A stretch of DNA of 32,407 bases, taken from an uncultured Planctomycetia bacterium (GTDB taxonomy: Bacteria > Planctomycetota > UBA1135 > GCA-002686595). How positions within the stretch are numbered: position 1 is the first letter of the stretch; every line of letters begins with the position of its first letter. The translations under genes were made by a program, and so were the position numbers. Under the pieces are notes generated by a model, which had not been told where the DNA came from, did no database searches, and worked only from the letters and a program-made list of their open reading frames with translations. The stretch spans positions 1 through 32,407 of the forward strand of contig CALKYE010000130.1 of assembly GCA_938003765.1 (NCBI GenBank), read 5' to 3'. This document shows positions 24,899-32,407 of this stretch, piece after piece.

Positions 24899-26728
24899 CT
24901 ACGGACAGGTCGTGTAGCTGAGTCCGTCGCTGAGCGTCGTGGAGTTCGGCGGCGCGAACCCCGGATCGCGGCCCCAGAACTGGCAGTGCACGGACGTGCC
25001 CGCGAGGCTCAGCACGGGATGCGGGCTGCCGCCGAGCGCGCCCGCGGCGAAGGCCGCCATGTCGAAGCGGTACACGCCGGAGCAGTTGTTCGCCGGCGGT
25101 GCGTCGCCGCCCGAATCGATCGGGACCGCGCGCAGGACCGGACCCTGGACGCACAACACGCCGCCTTGGAACGGCGTCGAGGTCGGGCCGTTGATGCCGT
25201 AGAAGAGCACGCCCGCCTTCAGGTTGCGGACGAAGTGCGCGTTGACCTCGAACCCGGACGTCGCCGTGACGCTCGGCTCGCCGTAGAACCCGATCTCGGG
25301 CGTGCACCCGAGCGAGTTGGTCTTCGCCGTGCAGTAGATCGTCGCCCCACTGGAGCACGACGTCGTGTTCAACCACACGTTCGTCGAGGCGCAGCGTCCC
25401 AGCACCATGTCCAGGTCGCCGTCGTTGTCGAGGTCGAACACGGCGATGTCGTGTGTGCTCGACAAGTCGGCGGGGAACATGCCGACCACTCCGCGCCAGG
25501 GGTTGCCGCCGCTGCCGGCCTCCTCGCGCAGCGTGATCTGCGAGCCGACCGCGCCGCCGGGGTTGTGGTAGATGTGCAGGCGGCCCGAGCCGCAGTTGGC
25601 GATGTCGACGTCGACGTCGGTGATGGCGACGTCGTTCCAGCCGTCGCCGTCGAGGTCGACGACATGCGCTTCGCCGCCGAAGCCGTCGTCTGCGCCGGTC
25701 ACGAAGCTGAACACCTTCTCCGGTCCCCAGATCACGCGGCCGAGCGGATCGTTGCCGGTGTTGTAGAGGTAGCGGTCCTGGCCGTCGTCGCTGACCACCA
25801 GGTCGAGGCGTCCGTCGCGGTTGAGGTCGCCGCTGGTCACGTGGTACGCGGCGCCGCCGTAGACGAACTGCTGGATGAAGAAGAAGCCCTGGTTGTTGGG
25901 GTTGTTGTAGATCGCGCTGACCTCGCTCGGCATGTCCTTGACGAGGTCGTTGCGCCCGTCGCCGTTGAGGTCGCGGATCTCACCCGAGGTGCCGAAGCCG
26001 GTCGAAGCGCTCATCGTCGAGCTCATGCGCGCCGCGGTCTGGTCGCTGAAGAACCCGTTGCCGTCGTTGATCAACAGGCGGTCGTTCGTCTCGCCGTAGT
26101 CGATGAAATACAGGTCCGGATAACCGTCGCCCGTGACGTCGCCGGCCGAGACCGCGCAGAAGTCGGGCGTCGCCGGATTGGCGCCGTTCAAGAGCTGCGG
26201 GATGCGCGCCGACTCGTAGTGCAGGCCGAGCCACTCCCCGGTCGGTCCCATGCCGAGGTTGATGTAGACGCGCGGGTGGTTGACCGCCTTGGGCAGGTTG
26301 TCGCCGTAGGTCACCGCCGTCACCACGTCGAGCCAACCGTCGAGGTTGACGTCGGTCATGACAACGTCGCGATCGTTGGTCGGCGTCAGGAAGCCCTGAT
26401 CGCCCGGGACGTCGGAGGTCGCCGCGAACTGCGCCGTGAGGTCGACCAGCGTGCCGCGCTGGTTCATGAACAGGACGTTGCGCCGCCGACCGGGCGTGGA
26501 GAAGGGCTCCTTGCGCACGCAGACCAGATCGACCCAGCCGTCGCGGTCGAGATCGCCCGCGGCGTAGTCCTTCTCGTCGATGTCCGTCGCGCCGACGCCG
26601 CCGGCCGCGACCAGTCGCGAGGGATCCTGAGTGAAGCCCACCCAGTTGACGTCGAACTGGGCGCTCGCCAACTGCGCGCACACGCTCGCGACAACGACAC
26701 CCAAGCCGGCTCGATGCATGACCGACAT
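24899..26728 (-). CDS. Secreted FG-GAP/VCBS seven-repeat protein with shared C-terminal domain
   Basis: An exported protein of 609 residues. Residues 1-23 are a signal peptide ending LASAQ. Seven calcium-loop motifs of FG-GAP type follow (GDLDRDGWVDL, TDVNLDGWLDV, GDVTGDGYPDL, RDLNGDGRNDL, GDLNRDGRLDL, VDLDGDGWNDV, FDLDNDGDLDM), the number expected for one integrin-like seven-bladed propeller. Residues 465-609 are the shared C-terminal domain, starting YCTAKTNSLGC and ending YTTCP. The ATG at 26728 has GGAG 7 bases upstream (in CGGAGATCTGCA). It follows the CRTAC1-type gene by about 120 bases in the same direction. Calcium binding is expected from the motifs; a role in carbohydrate or cell-surface binding is inference. 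Confidence 0.9.
   Translation of the reverse strand: MSVMHRAGLGVVVASVCAQLASAQFDVNWVGFTQDPSRLVAAGGVGATDIDEKDYAAGDLDRDGWVDLVCVRKEPFSTPGRRRNVLFMNQRGTLVDLTAQFAATSDVPGDQGFLTPTNDRDVVMTDVNLDGWLDVVTAVTYGDNLPKAVNHPRVYINLGMGPTGEWLGLHYESARIPQLLNGANPATPDFCAVSAGDVTGDGYPDLYFIDYGETNDRLLINDGNGFFSDQTAARMSSTMSASTGFGTSGEIRDLNGDGRNDLVKDMPSEVSAIYNNPNNQGFFFIQQFVYGGAAYHVTSGDLNRDGRLDLVVSDDGQDRYLYNTGNDPLGRVIWGPEKVFSFVTGADDGFGGEAHVVDLDGDGWNDVAITDVDVDIANCGSGRLHIYHNPGGAVGSQITLREEAGSGGNPWRGVVGMFPADLSSTHDIAVFDLDNDGDLDMVLGRCASTNVWLNTTSCSSGATIYCTAKTNSLGCTPEIGFYGEPSVTATSGFEVNAHFVRNLKAGVLFYGINGPTSTPFQGGVLCVQGPVLRAVPIDSGGDAPPANNCSGVYRFDMAAFAAGALGGSPHPVLSLAGTSVHCQFWGRDPGFAPPNSTTLSDGLSYTTCP
24902..25336 (-). other. Shared C-terminal domain, copy 2
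   Basis: These 145 residues (465-609) show the full pattern: YCTAK..S.GC.P..GF.G.PS at the start, GVLFYG, PFQGGVLCV, a DCSG-like NNCSG, QFWGRDP and a closing LSDGLSYTTCP. Six cysteines are present, suggesting disulfide bonds in an exported domain. Confidence 0.75.
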
Positions 26729-26849
26729 TGCAGATCTCCGATCGAAGTAGGGGGCCTGCCCAACCCGCCGCGGCGTTCCCGCGGCCGAAGGCCGCTAGTT
26801 CGCCAAGGCCGGTCAGGCTACTCGATTTCTCGAGGTGCGGCCGGCGCGT

Positions 26850-28133
26850 TCAGCGCCCGACTCCCATGCGCAGCACGTCGCGATAGAAGTCGGCTTCGGC
26901 CGTCAGCCCGCGCTCTCGCAGAGCTCGCGAGAGACCCGCGAGGTCGCGCGCTTGCCCGAACAGCCACGTGGCGCCGGGCCACGAGCTGCGCTGGCGCGGG
27001 TCGTGGGGTTGCAGACCGTAAGCGCGGGCGTCGACGAGCACGCGTTCGCTCGGAAGCGGCCCCAAGTAGAGGATCTGCGCCGTGCCCGTGGAGTCCACCA
27101 GCACGCTCAACGGCAGCGTGAGCGAACCGGGTCGCGCGAGGACGTGGCGCACGAGCAGATCGACGAGATCCGCTGTCTGAGCGCTCGCGAACACGCTGAC
27201 CACGCCGGGTGCGGAAGCGCTCGTTGCGATCTCGCGCTGGAACAGCTCCTCGGCCGCGGCGCGGTGCTCGGCGTCGTCAACGCACAGCGCGGTGACGTCG
27301 AGGCCCTGCTCCGCCCACTCGGCCGCGCGACGCGCCGAGTCTGCGAGCTGTTCGACGCACTCCGCGCAGTCGTGCGCCCAGACCTGGATCAAGCGCGCGC
27401 GGCCCGAGCGCACGCCGCCCGCGGCGCGATTGAGCGTCGCCGGCAGAGGCAGCGGCGTGCGCAGCACGACCGTCGAGGACTTCGGCGTTTCGTCTGCGAA
27501 CACCCGCGACGGAGCGCCTGCGAACGGCGTCGCGGGATTCGCGTCTTTCGCGCCGCTGCCCTGCACGATTCGACGCCGGTCGCCGATCTCGAGCCCGCTG
27601 ATCGACTCGTGCTCGCCACCCGGCCAGCGCACGGTGACTTCCTCGATCGACGTCGCCGACCCGAGTCCGAACACCAGCCAGCGGCTGGACTGCGACAGGA
27701 AGCCGTCGCCGGCCACCACCTCGCGCACGTACGTGGCGCCGCCCGCTCGCACGGTGACGCGCGCGCCGATCGCGTCGCGATTGCAGCTCACGCCTTCGAG
27801 CAGCAGCGACAGCGCGCCCGGACCACCCGCGGCCGCTCCAGCGCGTTCGTTGCGCCACATGCGGAGCAGCGGGGCCGTGCGGTTCTTGAACCACAGGTCG
27901 AGGTCGCCGTCTCCGTCCCAGTCGCACTGCGCGACGCAGCGCGCGTCGTCCGGCACGTCGAGTCCGCTCAACGCCGAAACGTCGGAGAAGCGGTTGTCGC
28001 CCGTGTTCACGAAGGCGCAGTTGCGCTCGCGGCCGCTCCACGAGGCGCCGCTCTCGATCATGCGCGAGATCGCGAGCCAGCCGTTCTCGTACTCACGGCT
28101 CGCGCTCGGCTCCAGCGGTGATTGCGACGCCAC
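26850..28133 (-). CDS. C-terminal part of CRTAC1-type protein: seventh FG-GAP motif, ASPIC/UnbV, thioredoxin-like domain
   Basis: This open frame of 427 codons is in the same frame as the gene upstream and separated from it only by one TGA plus six codons. It begins in the middle of a conserved CRTAC1 region (YENGWLAISRMIESG, RERNCAFVNTGDNRFSDVSALSGLD), carries one FG-GAP motif (CDWDGDGDLDLWFKNR) at 70-85, and an ASPIC/UnbV domain at about 108-175 (LEGVSCNRDAIGARVTV, GFLSQSS, FGLGSATSIEEVTVRWPGG). Residues 247-400 look like a thioredoxin fold with CAEC (C256, C259). A GTG at 28133 could start translation, but there is no Shine-Dalgarno and no signal peptide, although this domain type is exported. 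It is therefore best read as the second half of one protein; see the TGA entry. Confidence 0.8.
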   Translation of the reverse strand: MASQSPLEPSASREYENGWLAISRMIESGASWSGRERNCAFVNTGDNRFSDVSALSGLDVPDDARCVAQCDWDGDGDLDLWFKNRTAPLLRMWRNERAGAAAGGPGALSLLLEGVSCNRDAIGARVTVRAGGATYVREVVAGDGFLSQSSRWLVFGLGSATSIEEVTVRWPGGEHESISGLEIGDRRRIVQGSGAKDANPATPFAGAPSRVFADETPKSSTVVLRTPLPLPATLNRAAGGVRSGRARLIQVWAHDCAECVEQLADSARRAAEWAEQGLDVTALCVDDAEHRAAAEELFQREIATSASAPGVVSVFASAQTADLVDLLVRHVLARPGSLTLPLSVLVDSTGTAQILYLGPLPSERVLVDARAYGLQPHDPRQRSSWPGATWLFGQARDLAGLSRALRERGLTAEADFYRDVLRMGVGR

Positions 28134-28140
28134 GCGCCGC
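28124..28140 (-). other. Hairpin just downstream of the in-frame TGA
   Basis: On the message, GCGGCG (28140-28135) can pair with CGUCGC (28129-28124) to give six pairs including one G-U, with loop CGUGG. The loop starts 17 nucleotides after the UGA, within the 16-37 range usual for bacterial SECIS elements, and contains GU. Hairpins of this size are common in DNA this rich in GC, so this alone proves nothing. Confidence 0.3.
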
Positions 28141-28151
28141 CAGAAGTAGCT

Positions 28152-28154
28152 TCA
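28152..28154 (-). other. Single in-frame TGA dividing the CRTAC1-type gene
   Basis: The message reads NARLDDL-TGA-SYFWRRVASQSPLE with no change of frame; the merged frame 26850-29897 is 1016 codons including this TGA and the final stop. The motif on both sides, DDL.S.FWR..., is continuous in related proteins as far as I recall, and the seventh propeller motif and the ASPIC/UnbV domain lie after it. Nonsense mutation, sequencing error, readthrough and selenocysteine are all open. Other genes here end normally in TGA. Confidence 0.75.
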
Positions 28155-29897
28155 CAAGTCGTCCAAGCGTGCGTTCGTCACGAAGCCGTTCGGCACGACC
28201 ATGTCGGGCAGGCCGTTGCCGTCGAAGTCGCAGAACTCAGCGCCCCAGGCCCAGCGGCCCATGCGCACGCCCGCGGCCTGGGATTGGTCGGTGAAGCGAC
28301 CTTCGCCCGCGTTGACGAACAAGCTGTTGCCCAGCGCGTGGTGGCGGAACTCCGCGCGCACCTCGCGGCTGTCGCCGGCGCGGAAGCGCGGCTGCGACGT
28401 GATGCGCTGGCCGGCGGACGAGAACATGTTGCTGACGAGCAGGTCGAGATCGCCGTCGGCGTCGCTGTCGCCCCACGCCACGCCCATGCCAGCCGCCTGA
28501 TCCTCGACGCCGACGAGCGCCGCCACGTCCACGAAGCGTCCGCCGTCGTTGCGGTACAGGTTGTTGCGCCCGAAGTCGTTCGAGACGTACAGGTCGGGGT
28601 CGCCGTCGGAGTCGTAGTCCGCCCAGCTCGCCGCCGTGCTGAAGCGATCGTTGTTGACGTCGAGCCCCGCCTCGCGCGTCGCGTCGGCGAAGCCCTTGTC
28701 GCCGTCGTTGCGCAGCAAGTGGTTGGGCGGCCCGTTGCGCGCGTCGTGGTACGGCAGCGGGTAGTTCTCGCCGTAGCGCGTCGTGACGTAGCGCGTCGCG
28801 TAGAGGTCGAGGTCTCCGTCGAGGTCGTAGTCCGCGGCGGCGAGCGAGTAGAACGCGGCCGGAGTCGCCGCGCGCAGCGTGTGCTTCACGGTGAAGTGGC
28901 CCTTGCCGTCGTTCACGCTGACGACGATCGCTGCGCCGACCGCTGCGAACAGGTCGCTGTCGCCGTCGTTGTCGTAGTCGATGAGCAGCGCGCCCTTGGT
29001 GTCGTCGAGCCAGGCGAGTCCGGCTTCCCGCGCGCCATCGCGCACGGTCCCGTCCGCTCCGTGGAGCAGGAGCAGGTTCGGAAGCCCGCTCGGCAGCGCG
29101 ACGAACAAGTCCTCGCGCCCGTCGCCGTCGACGTCGCCCAGAGCGAGTCCGTTGTGGCCGAGGAAGTTCCACTCGCCGGCCGAATCGGTGCGGCCGAACC
29201 AGGAGTCGCTCCCCAGTGCGAGCGCGGGCGACGCCGCGAGCTCGGGGCCGAGCACGGAGCCGGTGCACTCGCGGAACAGCGGCGCGGGCGTGCTCAGCTC
29301 TTCGAACTCGTCGACCTCGATGGCGCGGACAAGCGGCGCGGCCTCGGGCGAGGCGCGCACCCACTCGACGGACCAGACGGCGTTGAGCTGCGTGCGCGCG
29401 GCCGGCGTCGACCCGAAGGCGTGGAACAACAGGCGCGTCGTGAACTCACTCTCGGAGCGCAGCTCGACGCCGACGGTCTTGAACTCCAGTCGAAGGTCGC
29501 GCGCGCCTGCGAACGGCGCGAGCAGTGCTTCGAAGGCCGCTTTGGCCTCGGTCTTCGGTTGGTCCTCGAACCCGCTCGGTCCTGCGCGGCGCAGCGTGAT
29601 GGCGCCGACTCGTCGCGACTCGCCGCCGAGCTTGCGCAGCGCGCTCAAACGTGCGCCTTCGACTACGAACGGACTGAGATCGAGCGTCGCACCGCCCGCG
29701 CCCGCGACGAGCGCGGTGCTCAGCTCCTTCCAGCGCTGCGTCGTGGCGTCCCACGCGCGCTCGCTGTCCCAGTCGTCCTCCGACGGCTGACCCGTTGGCC
29801 GTTGCGCTTCGTTCGCGGGCGGTCGCGCGGTCGAGTCCTGCTGCGGAGCGGCGAGCACCGCCACGCCGAGCATCAACGCTGATGTCGCCGTCAGCAT
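28152..29897 (-). CDS. N-terminal part of CRTAC1-type FG-GAP protein
   Basis: An exported protein segment of 581 residues. Residues 1-17 are a short signal peptide (hydrophobic MLTATSALMLGVAVLAA). A family-specific N-terminal domain of about 200 residues follows (AWDATTQRWKELSTAL, FKTVGVELRSESEFTTRLLFHAFG). Six FG-GAP calcium motifs come next: GDVDGDGREDL, IDYDNDGDSDL, ADYDLDGDLDL, ADYDSDGDPDL, GDSDADGDLDL and CDFDGNGLPDM. It stops at TGA 28152-28154 directly after PNGFVTNARLDDL. One more FG-GAP motif, giving the usual seven, and the ASPIC/UnbV domain lie in the same frame after that stop. The start ATG 29897 lacks its own Shine-Dalgarno and overlaps a six-codon upstream frame. The gene follows the di-heme oxidoreductase after 43 bases. 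Confidence 0.87.
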   Translation of the reverse strand: MLTATSALMLGVAVLAAPQQDSTARPPANEAQRPTGQPSEDDWDSERAWDATTQRWKELSTALVAGAGGATLDLSPFVVEGARLSALRKLGGESRRVGAITLRRAGPSGFEDQPKTEAKAAFEALLAPFAGARDLRLEFKTVGVELRSESEFTTRLLFHAFGSTPAARTQLNAVWSVEWVRASPEAAPLVRAIEVDEFEELSTPAPLFRECTGSVLGPELAASPALALGSDSWFGRTDSAGEWNFLGHNGLALGDVDGDGREDLFVALPSGLPNLLLLHGADGTVRDGAREAGLAWLDDTKGALLIDYDNDGDSDLFAAVGAAIVVSVNDGKGHFTVKHTLRAATPAAFYSLAAADYDLDGDLDLYATRYVTTRYGENYPLPYHDARNGPPNHLLRNDGDKGFADATREAGLDVNNDRFSTAASWADYDSDGDPDLYVSNDFGRNNLYRNDGGRFVDVAALVGVEDQAAGMGVAWGDSDADGDLDLLVSNMFSSAGQRITSQPRFRAGDSREVRAEFRHHALGNSLFVNAGEGRFTDQSQAAGVRMGRWAWGAEFCDFDGNGLPDMVVPNGFVTNARLDDL

Positions 29898-29914
29898 GTC
29901 GCGCTCAGCATGTC
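29891..29914 (-). repeat. 10-base direct repeat duplicating the start-codon context
   Basis: TCAGCATGTC occurs at 29891-29900 and 29905-29914 (14-base period). On the minus strand each copy gives GACATGCTGA. The upstream ATG opens a six-codon frame (M-L-S-A-T-C) whose TGA overlaps the true start region, and the only Shine-Dalgarno-like GAGG faces this upstream ATG. Confidence 0.6.
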
Positions 29915-29940
29915 ACGAGCCTCGCTTCGCGGCCCCGCGC

Positions 29941-32310
29941 TCAGGGGCAGACCGTGAACGACAGGCCTCCGCTGAGGCCGACACCGCTCCCGTCGGGGTG
30001 CGCCGGATCGCGGTAGATCCACTGCAGGTACGCGGACGAACCCGCGCTCAGACCCGCGCTCTGCATCCACGCGTGGGTCACGTCGAACGCGAGCTGGCCC
30101 GAGCAGTCGAGCGCGGCGGAGCTCCCGCGCGAGCTCAACTTGGCGACGCGCGCGATCGGCTGCGCGACGCACAACAGCCCGCCGCGGAACGGCGACTGGT
30201 TGGGGCCGACGCCGCGGGCCAGGATGCCGAACGCGTGGCTGCGCACCGACGTCGCGCGGACGACGAAGTCATCCGGTCCGCTGAGACTCGGCGCGCCGGT
30301 GAACGTGAACACGGGCGAGCAGCCGACGGAGTCGACCTTGGCCGTGCAGTAGGCGGCGACGCTGCAGCCGCCGACGTCGACGCGCAGGTGCGTGACGACG
30401 CCGGGCTGCGCAGCCTCCGCGCGCCAGAACGGGACGCCGGTCTCTCCGAGCAGGATCACGGTCGCCGCGGGCTCGCGGATGCGCAGGAAGTACGTGCCGG
30501 GCGCGCTGGGCGCGGTGAGTGAGCCGCTCACGACGGCGACGGGGCCTGCGTTGCCGAGCTGCTCGATCACCGCGCCGCTGGGCTTGGGAGCGAACACGTT
30601 GCGGATCGTGTTCTGCGCGCCGCCGACCTGCAGCAGTTCACCCGCGACGGGCGTGCCGCCGAACCCCGCAGGATTGGAGAGCCCGCTCGGACTCGCGAAG
30701 CCGTTGAAGCTGGGCGTCGCCGGTGCGCCGAGCGGACTGAGCGCACCGCCGTCGAAGACCAGATCGAACGTGACGCCGGCCAGGCCGTCGGAAGGCTGTC
30801 CGCCGAGCTCGACCACGATCTCGAACGGCACGTTCGCGCCCGGCGCCACGCTCACCGCGGTCTGCCCGGCGCTGCGCGCGGTCAAGTTCACGAGCGTCGG
30901 CGGCGCGGGCGCGCGAGGCGGGGGATCCGCGTCACCGGTGAAGGCGGCCTGCATGACGAGGAAGTCGCGCAGGTCGAAGTCGCCGCCCTGCTCGACGTCG
31001 GCGATCGCGCGCGGATCGTCGGCGCCGAAGAACACGCCCGGACCGGTCAGCGAAGGCTCGAGGAAGAACCAGTCGAACTCGTCGACGTCGTTGTCGTGCT
31101 CGAAGTCGAACTCGGACTGGCCCAGCGAGCCGAGGAACGCGATCACGGCGTCGCGCTGCGGCTGCGACAGCGCGAGGAACGCGTCGCGCGAGGCCGCGGC
31201 CTCGCCGTCGTGGAAGCCGATCGCCGAGCTCATGTTCGCCGCGAACGTCCCGCCGGTCGCGCGGCCGTCGTGCAGGAACGAGGTGCGCAGGCGCAGTCCC
31301 CACAGCGCGCGCGTCGCCATCTCGCGCTCGGTCCCAGCGCCCTGGACGATGCCGTCGCCGAGCGCGCCCATGTCGTGCAGGAGGAAATCCGAGTAGGGCT
31401 TGAGCGCGACCTGCGACAGCGCGGCCTCGCTCGTCACGCCGGTTACGAACGGCGCAGCGACGTGGCACGCCGCGCAACCGATCGACTGGAACAGCGCCTC
31501 GCCGCTCATGCCGCCGCGCGGAGTCTGCGGCGGCGGCGCGAGGTAGCGCTGGAAGTGCGTGACGCGCTCGAAGAAGTGCAGGCCCTGGCCATCGGGCAGG
31601 TCTTCGGGATCGGGAACGCCGTCGCACTGCGCGAGCAGCGCCAGGTTGCCGTTGGGCGCGTTCTCCGTCGGCGCCAGCGGGTTGGTGAAGCCGAGCTCGT
31701 TCTTCGAGGCATCCGCGGAGAACGTCGTCACCGTCGCGACCTGGTTCTTCCAACCAAAGCGACCGGCGCGCAGCGGCCCGCCCGGAGTCTCGAGCGGCTG
31801 CACCCAGTGCACGCGTCCGCTCACTCCGGCCGGCGGCGTCTGCGCGAGCGCGTCGATGTCGCCGTCGAGGATCGCTTCGACCAGTCCCGCGCCGAAGGTG
31901 TGCGGCGTGAGCCGCGCGGCGGTCACGTTGGCCTGCGGAGGGATGAGCTCCGCGCAGCCGGGGCTGTTCGCCTGGGACTGCAGCAGCGAGCCGCCGAGGT
32001 TGTCGAGCGGATCGAACGCCGAGCCCGCGGTCGCGCTGAGTCCAAAACGCGTCACCGTGCGGGTGCTGGCGCCGCCGATCGCCGGCTGCACGTGGCACGT
32101 GCCGCAGCCCACGTCGTTGAAGATCGGTCCGCGACCCTGCGCCGGAGTGAGGTCGAGATCGAACGCCGTGCGGCCGGCGAGGAACAGCGCGAACTCGCTG
32201 GGCGTGAGTCCGGGCAGTGGTTCGCCCATGCGGGGCTGAAACGTGACCTGCGCTTCGGCCGCGCTCGCCAGAGCGACGACGGTCAGCAGAATTCGTAGCG
32301 CGGCGCGCAT
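29941..32310 (-). CDS. Exported di-heme oxidoreductase (DHOR/thiol oxidoreductase-like) with dockerin-like segment and shared C-terminal domain
   Basis: A protein of 789 residues. Residues 1-21 are a signal peptide (cleavage near AEAQ). Residues 25-410 match the DHOR family related to di-heme cytochrome c peroxidases: heme motif 1 CGTCH (C69, C72, H73), heme motif 2 CAACH (C279, C282, H283), and the family stretch GRFGWKNQVATV with ELGFTNPLAP. HDGRATGGTF near 348 is also typical. Residues about 410-465 hold EF-hand-like acidic repeats (DNDVDEFDW, GGDFDLRDFLVMQ) like a dockerin. A beta domain (about 480-640) precedes the shared C-terminal domain at 654-789. The ATG at 32310 has GGAG 8 bases upstream. 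Redox function on the cell surface or in the periplasm is likely; the electron donor is unknown. Confidence 0.9.
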   Translation of the reverse strand: MRAALRILLTVVALASAAEAQVTFQPRMGEPLPGLTPSEFALFLAGRTAFDLDLTPAQGRGPIFNDVGCGTCHVQPAIGGASTRTVTRFGLSATAGSAFDPLDNLGGSLLQSQANSPGCAELIPPQANVTAARLTPHTFGAGLVEAILDGDIDALAQTPPAGVSGRVHWVQPLETPGGPLRAGRFGWKNQVATVTTFSADASKNELGFTNPLAPTENAPNGNLALLAQCDGVPDPEDLPDGQGLHFFERVTHFQRYLAPPPQTPRGGMSGEALFQSIGCAACHVAAPFVTGVTSEAALSQVALKPYSDFLLHDMGALGDGIVQGAGTEREMATRALWGLRLRTSFLHDGRATGGTFAANMSSAIGFHDGEAAASRDAFLALSQPQRDAVIAFLGSLGQSEFDFEHDNDVDEFDWFFLEPSLTGPGVFFGADDPRAIADVEQGGDFDLRDFLVMQAAFTGDADPPPRAPAPPTLVNLTARSAGQTAVSVAPGANVPFEIVVELGGQPSDGLAGVTFDLVFDGGALSPLGAPATPSFNGFASPSGLSNPAGFGGTPVAGELLQVGGAQNTIRNVFAPKPSGAVIEQLGNAGPVAVVSGSLTAPSAPGTYFLRIREPAATVILLGETGVPFWRAEAAQPGVVTHLRVDVGGCSVAAYCTAKVDSVGCSPVFTFTGAPSLSGPDDFVVRATSVRSHAFGILARGVGPNQSPFRGGLLCVAQPIARVAKLSSRGSSAALDCSGQLAFDVTHAWMQSAGLSAGSSAYLQWIYRDPAHPDGSGVGLSGGLSFTVCP
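29944..30351 (-). other. Shared C-terminal domain, copy 3
   Basis: The last 136 residues (654-789) begin YCTAKVDSVGCSP, keep FGILARG, PFRGGLLCV, LDCSGQLAFD and WIYRDP, and end GGLSFTVCP. The copy aligns closely with the end of the FG-GAP protein at 24899-26728 and more loosely with the propeller protein at 549-2471. Confidence 0.75.
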
Positions 32311-32407
32311 GGGGCGGACTCCTCGGGGACGATGGCCGGTGACTCCGGTCCTAGAGCGCTGACGTGCAGCAGTAACTGTTCGAAGTGGCGCGAGCGTTCG
32401 AGCATAA

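Noticed and set aside
24986..27121. Plus-strand open frame of 711 codons
   Set aside because: It is the mirror of the FG-GAP motifs on the other strand, rich in Val/Asp/Arg repeats without a recognisable fold.
28152..28154. TGA read as tryptophan by an altered genetic code
   Set aside because: Many intact genes in the window end in TGA at sensible positions, often overlapping the next start codon, so TGA is a stop here in general.

Overview
The window is very GC-rich DNA (about 70% by eye) that is densely packed with bacterial genes. I read it as a chromosomal fragment of a planctomycete (Planctomycetota), lineage not certain. The pointers are several large secreted FG-GAP/VCBS and ASPIC/UnbV (CRTAC1-type) proteins, a CxxCH di-heme oxidoreductase with a dockerin-like stretch, alkaline-phosphatase-superfamily 'sulfatases', and a cysteine-containing C-terminal domain starting YCTxK..S.GC that three proteins here share and that I associate with this phylum. 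No rRNA, tRNA, CRISPR array, insertion sequence or phage gene is visible.

Layout. 1-548: no recognisable gene. 549-2471 (+): secreted repeat beta-propeller protein with the shared C-terminal domain. 2479-7125 (-): a sulfur-detoxification cluster, in transcription order a PAS/AAA+/Fis sigma-54 activator, a CstB-like persulfide dioxygenase-rhodanese fusion, two half-size YeeE/YedE transporters and a TauE/SafE exporter. Two identical TTGAC-N5-GTCAA palindromes sit between the activator and the enzyme. 7417-9904 (+): AlkP-superfamily lipoprotein with TPRs and an NTF2-like lipoprotein. 9911-10729 (-): methyltransferase. 11346-11663 (+): RRM RNA-binding protein. 11688-16226 (-): a translationally coupled operon padR / ABC ATPase / FtsX-type permease / secreted S33 peptidase, preceded by a perfect palindrome that is a likely PadR operator.

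16627-24786: membrane-anchored extracytoplasmic protein (-), B12-binding radical SAM protein (+), PAS-only protein (-), DUF1801 protein with a basic tail (+), membrane phosphodiesterase (+), a second membrane-anchored protein (-) and a DEDDy exonuclease (+). 24899-32310 (-): a block of exported proteins, namely the di-heme oxidoreductase, a CRTAC1-type protein interrupted by one in-frame TGA, and a seven-repeat FG-GAP protein.

Two observations deserve most attention. First, the in-frame TGA at 28152-28154 divides an otherwise intact seven-motif propeller plus ASPIC/UnbV plus thioredoxin-like protein; a small hairpin lies at the distance expected for a bacterial SECIS, but nonsense mutation or sequencing error is at least as likely. 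Second, a persulfide/sulfite detoxification operon appears to be under a sigma-54 activator with paired palindromic sites, rather than the CstR/BigR-type repressors known for the same gene set elsewhere.
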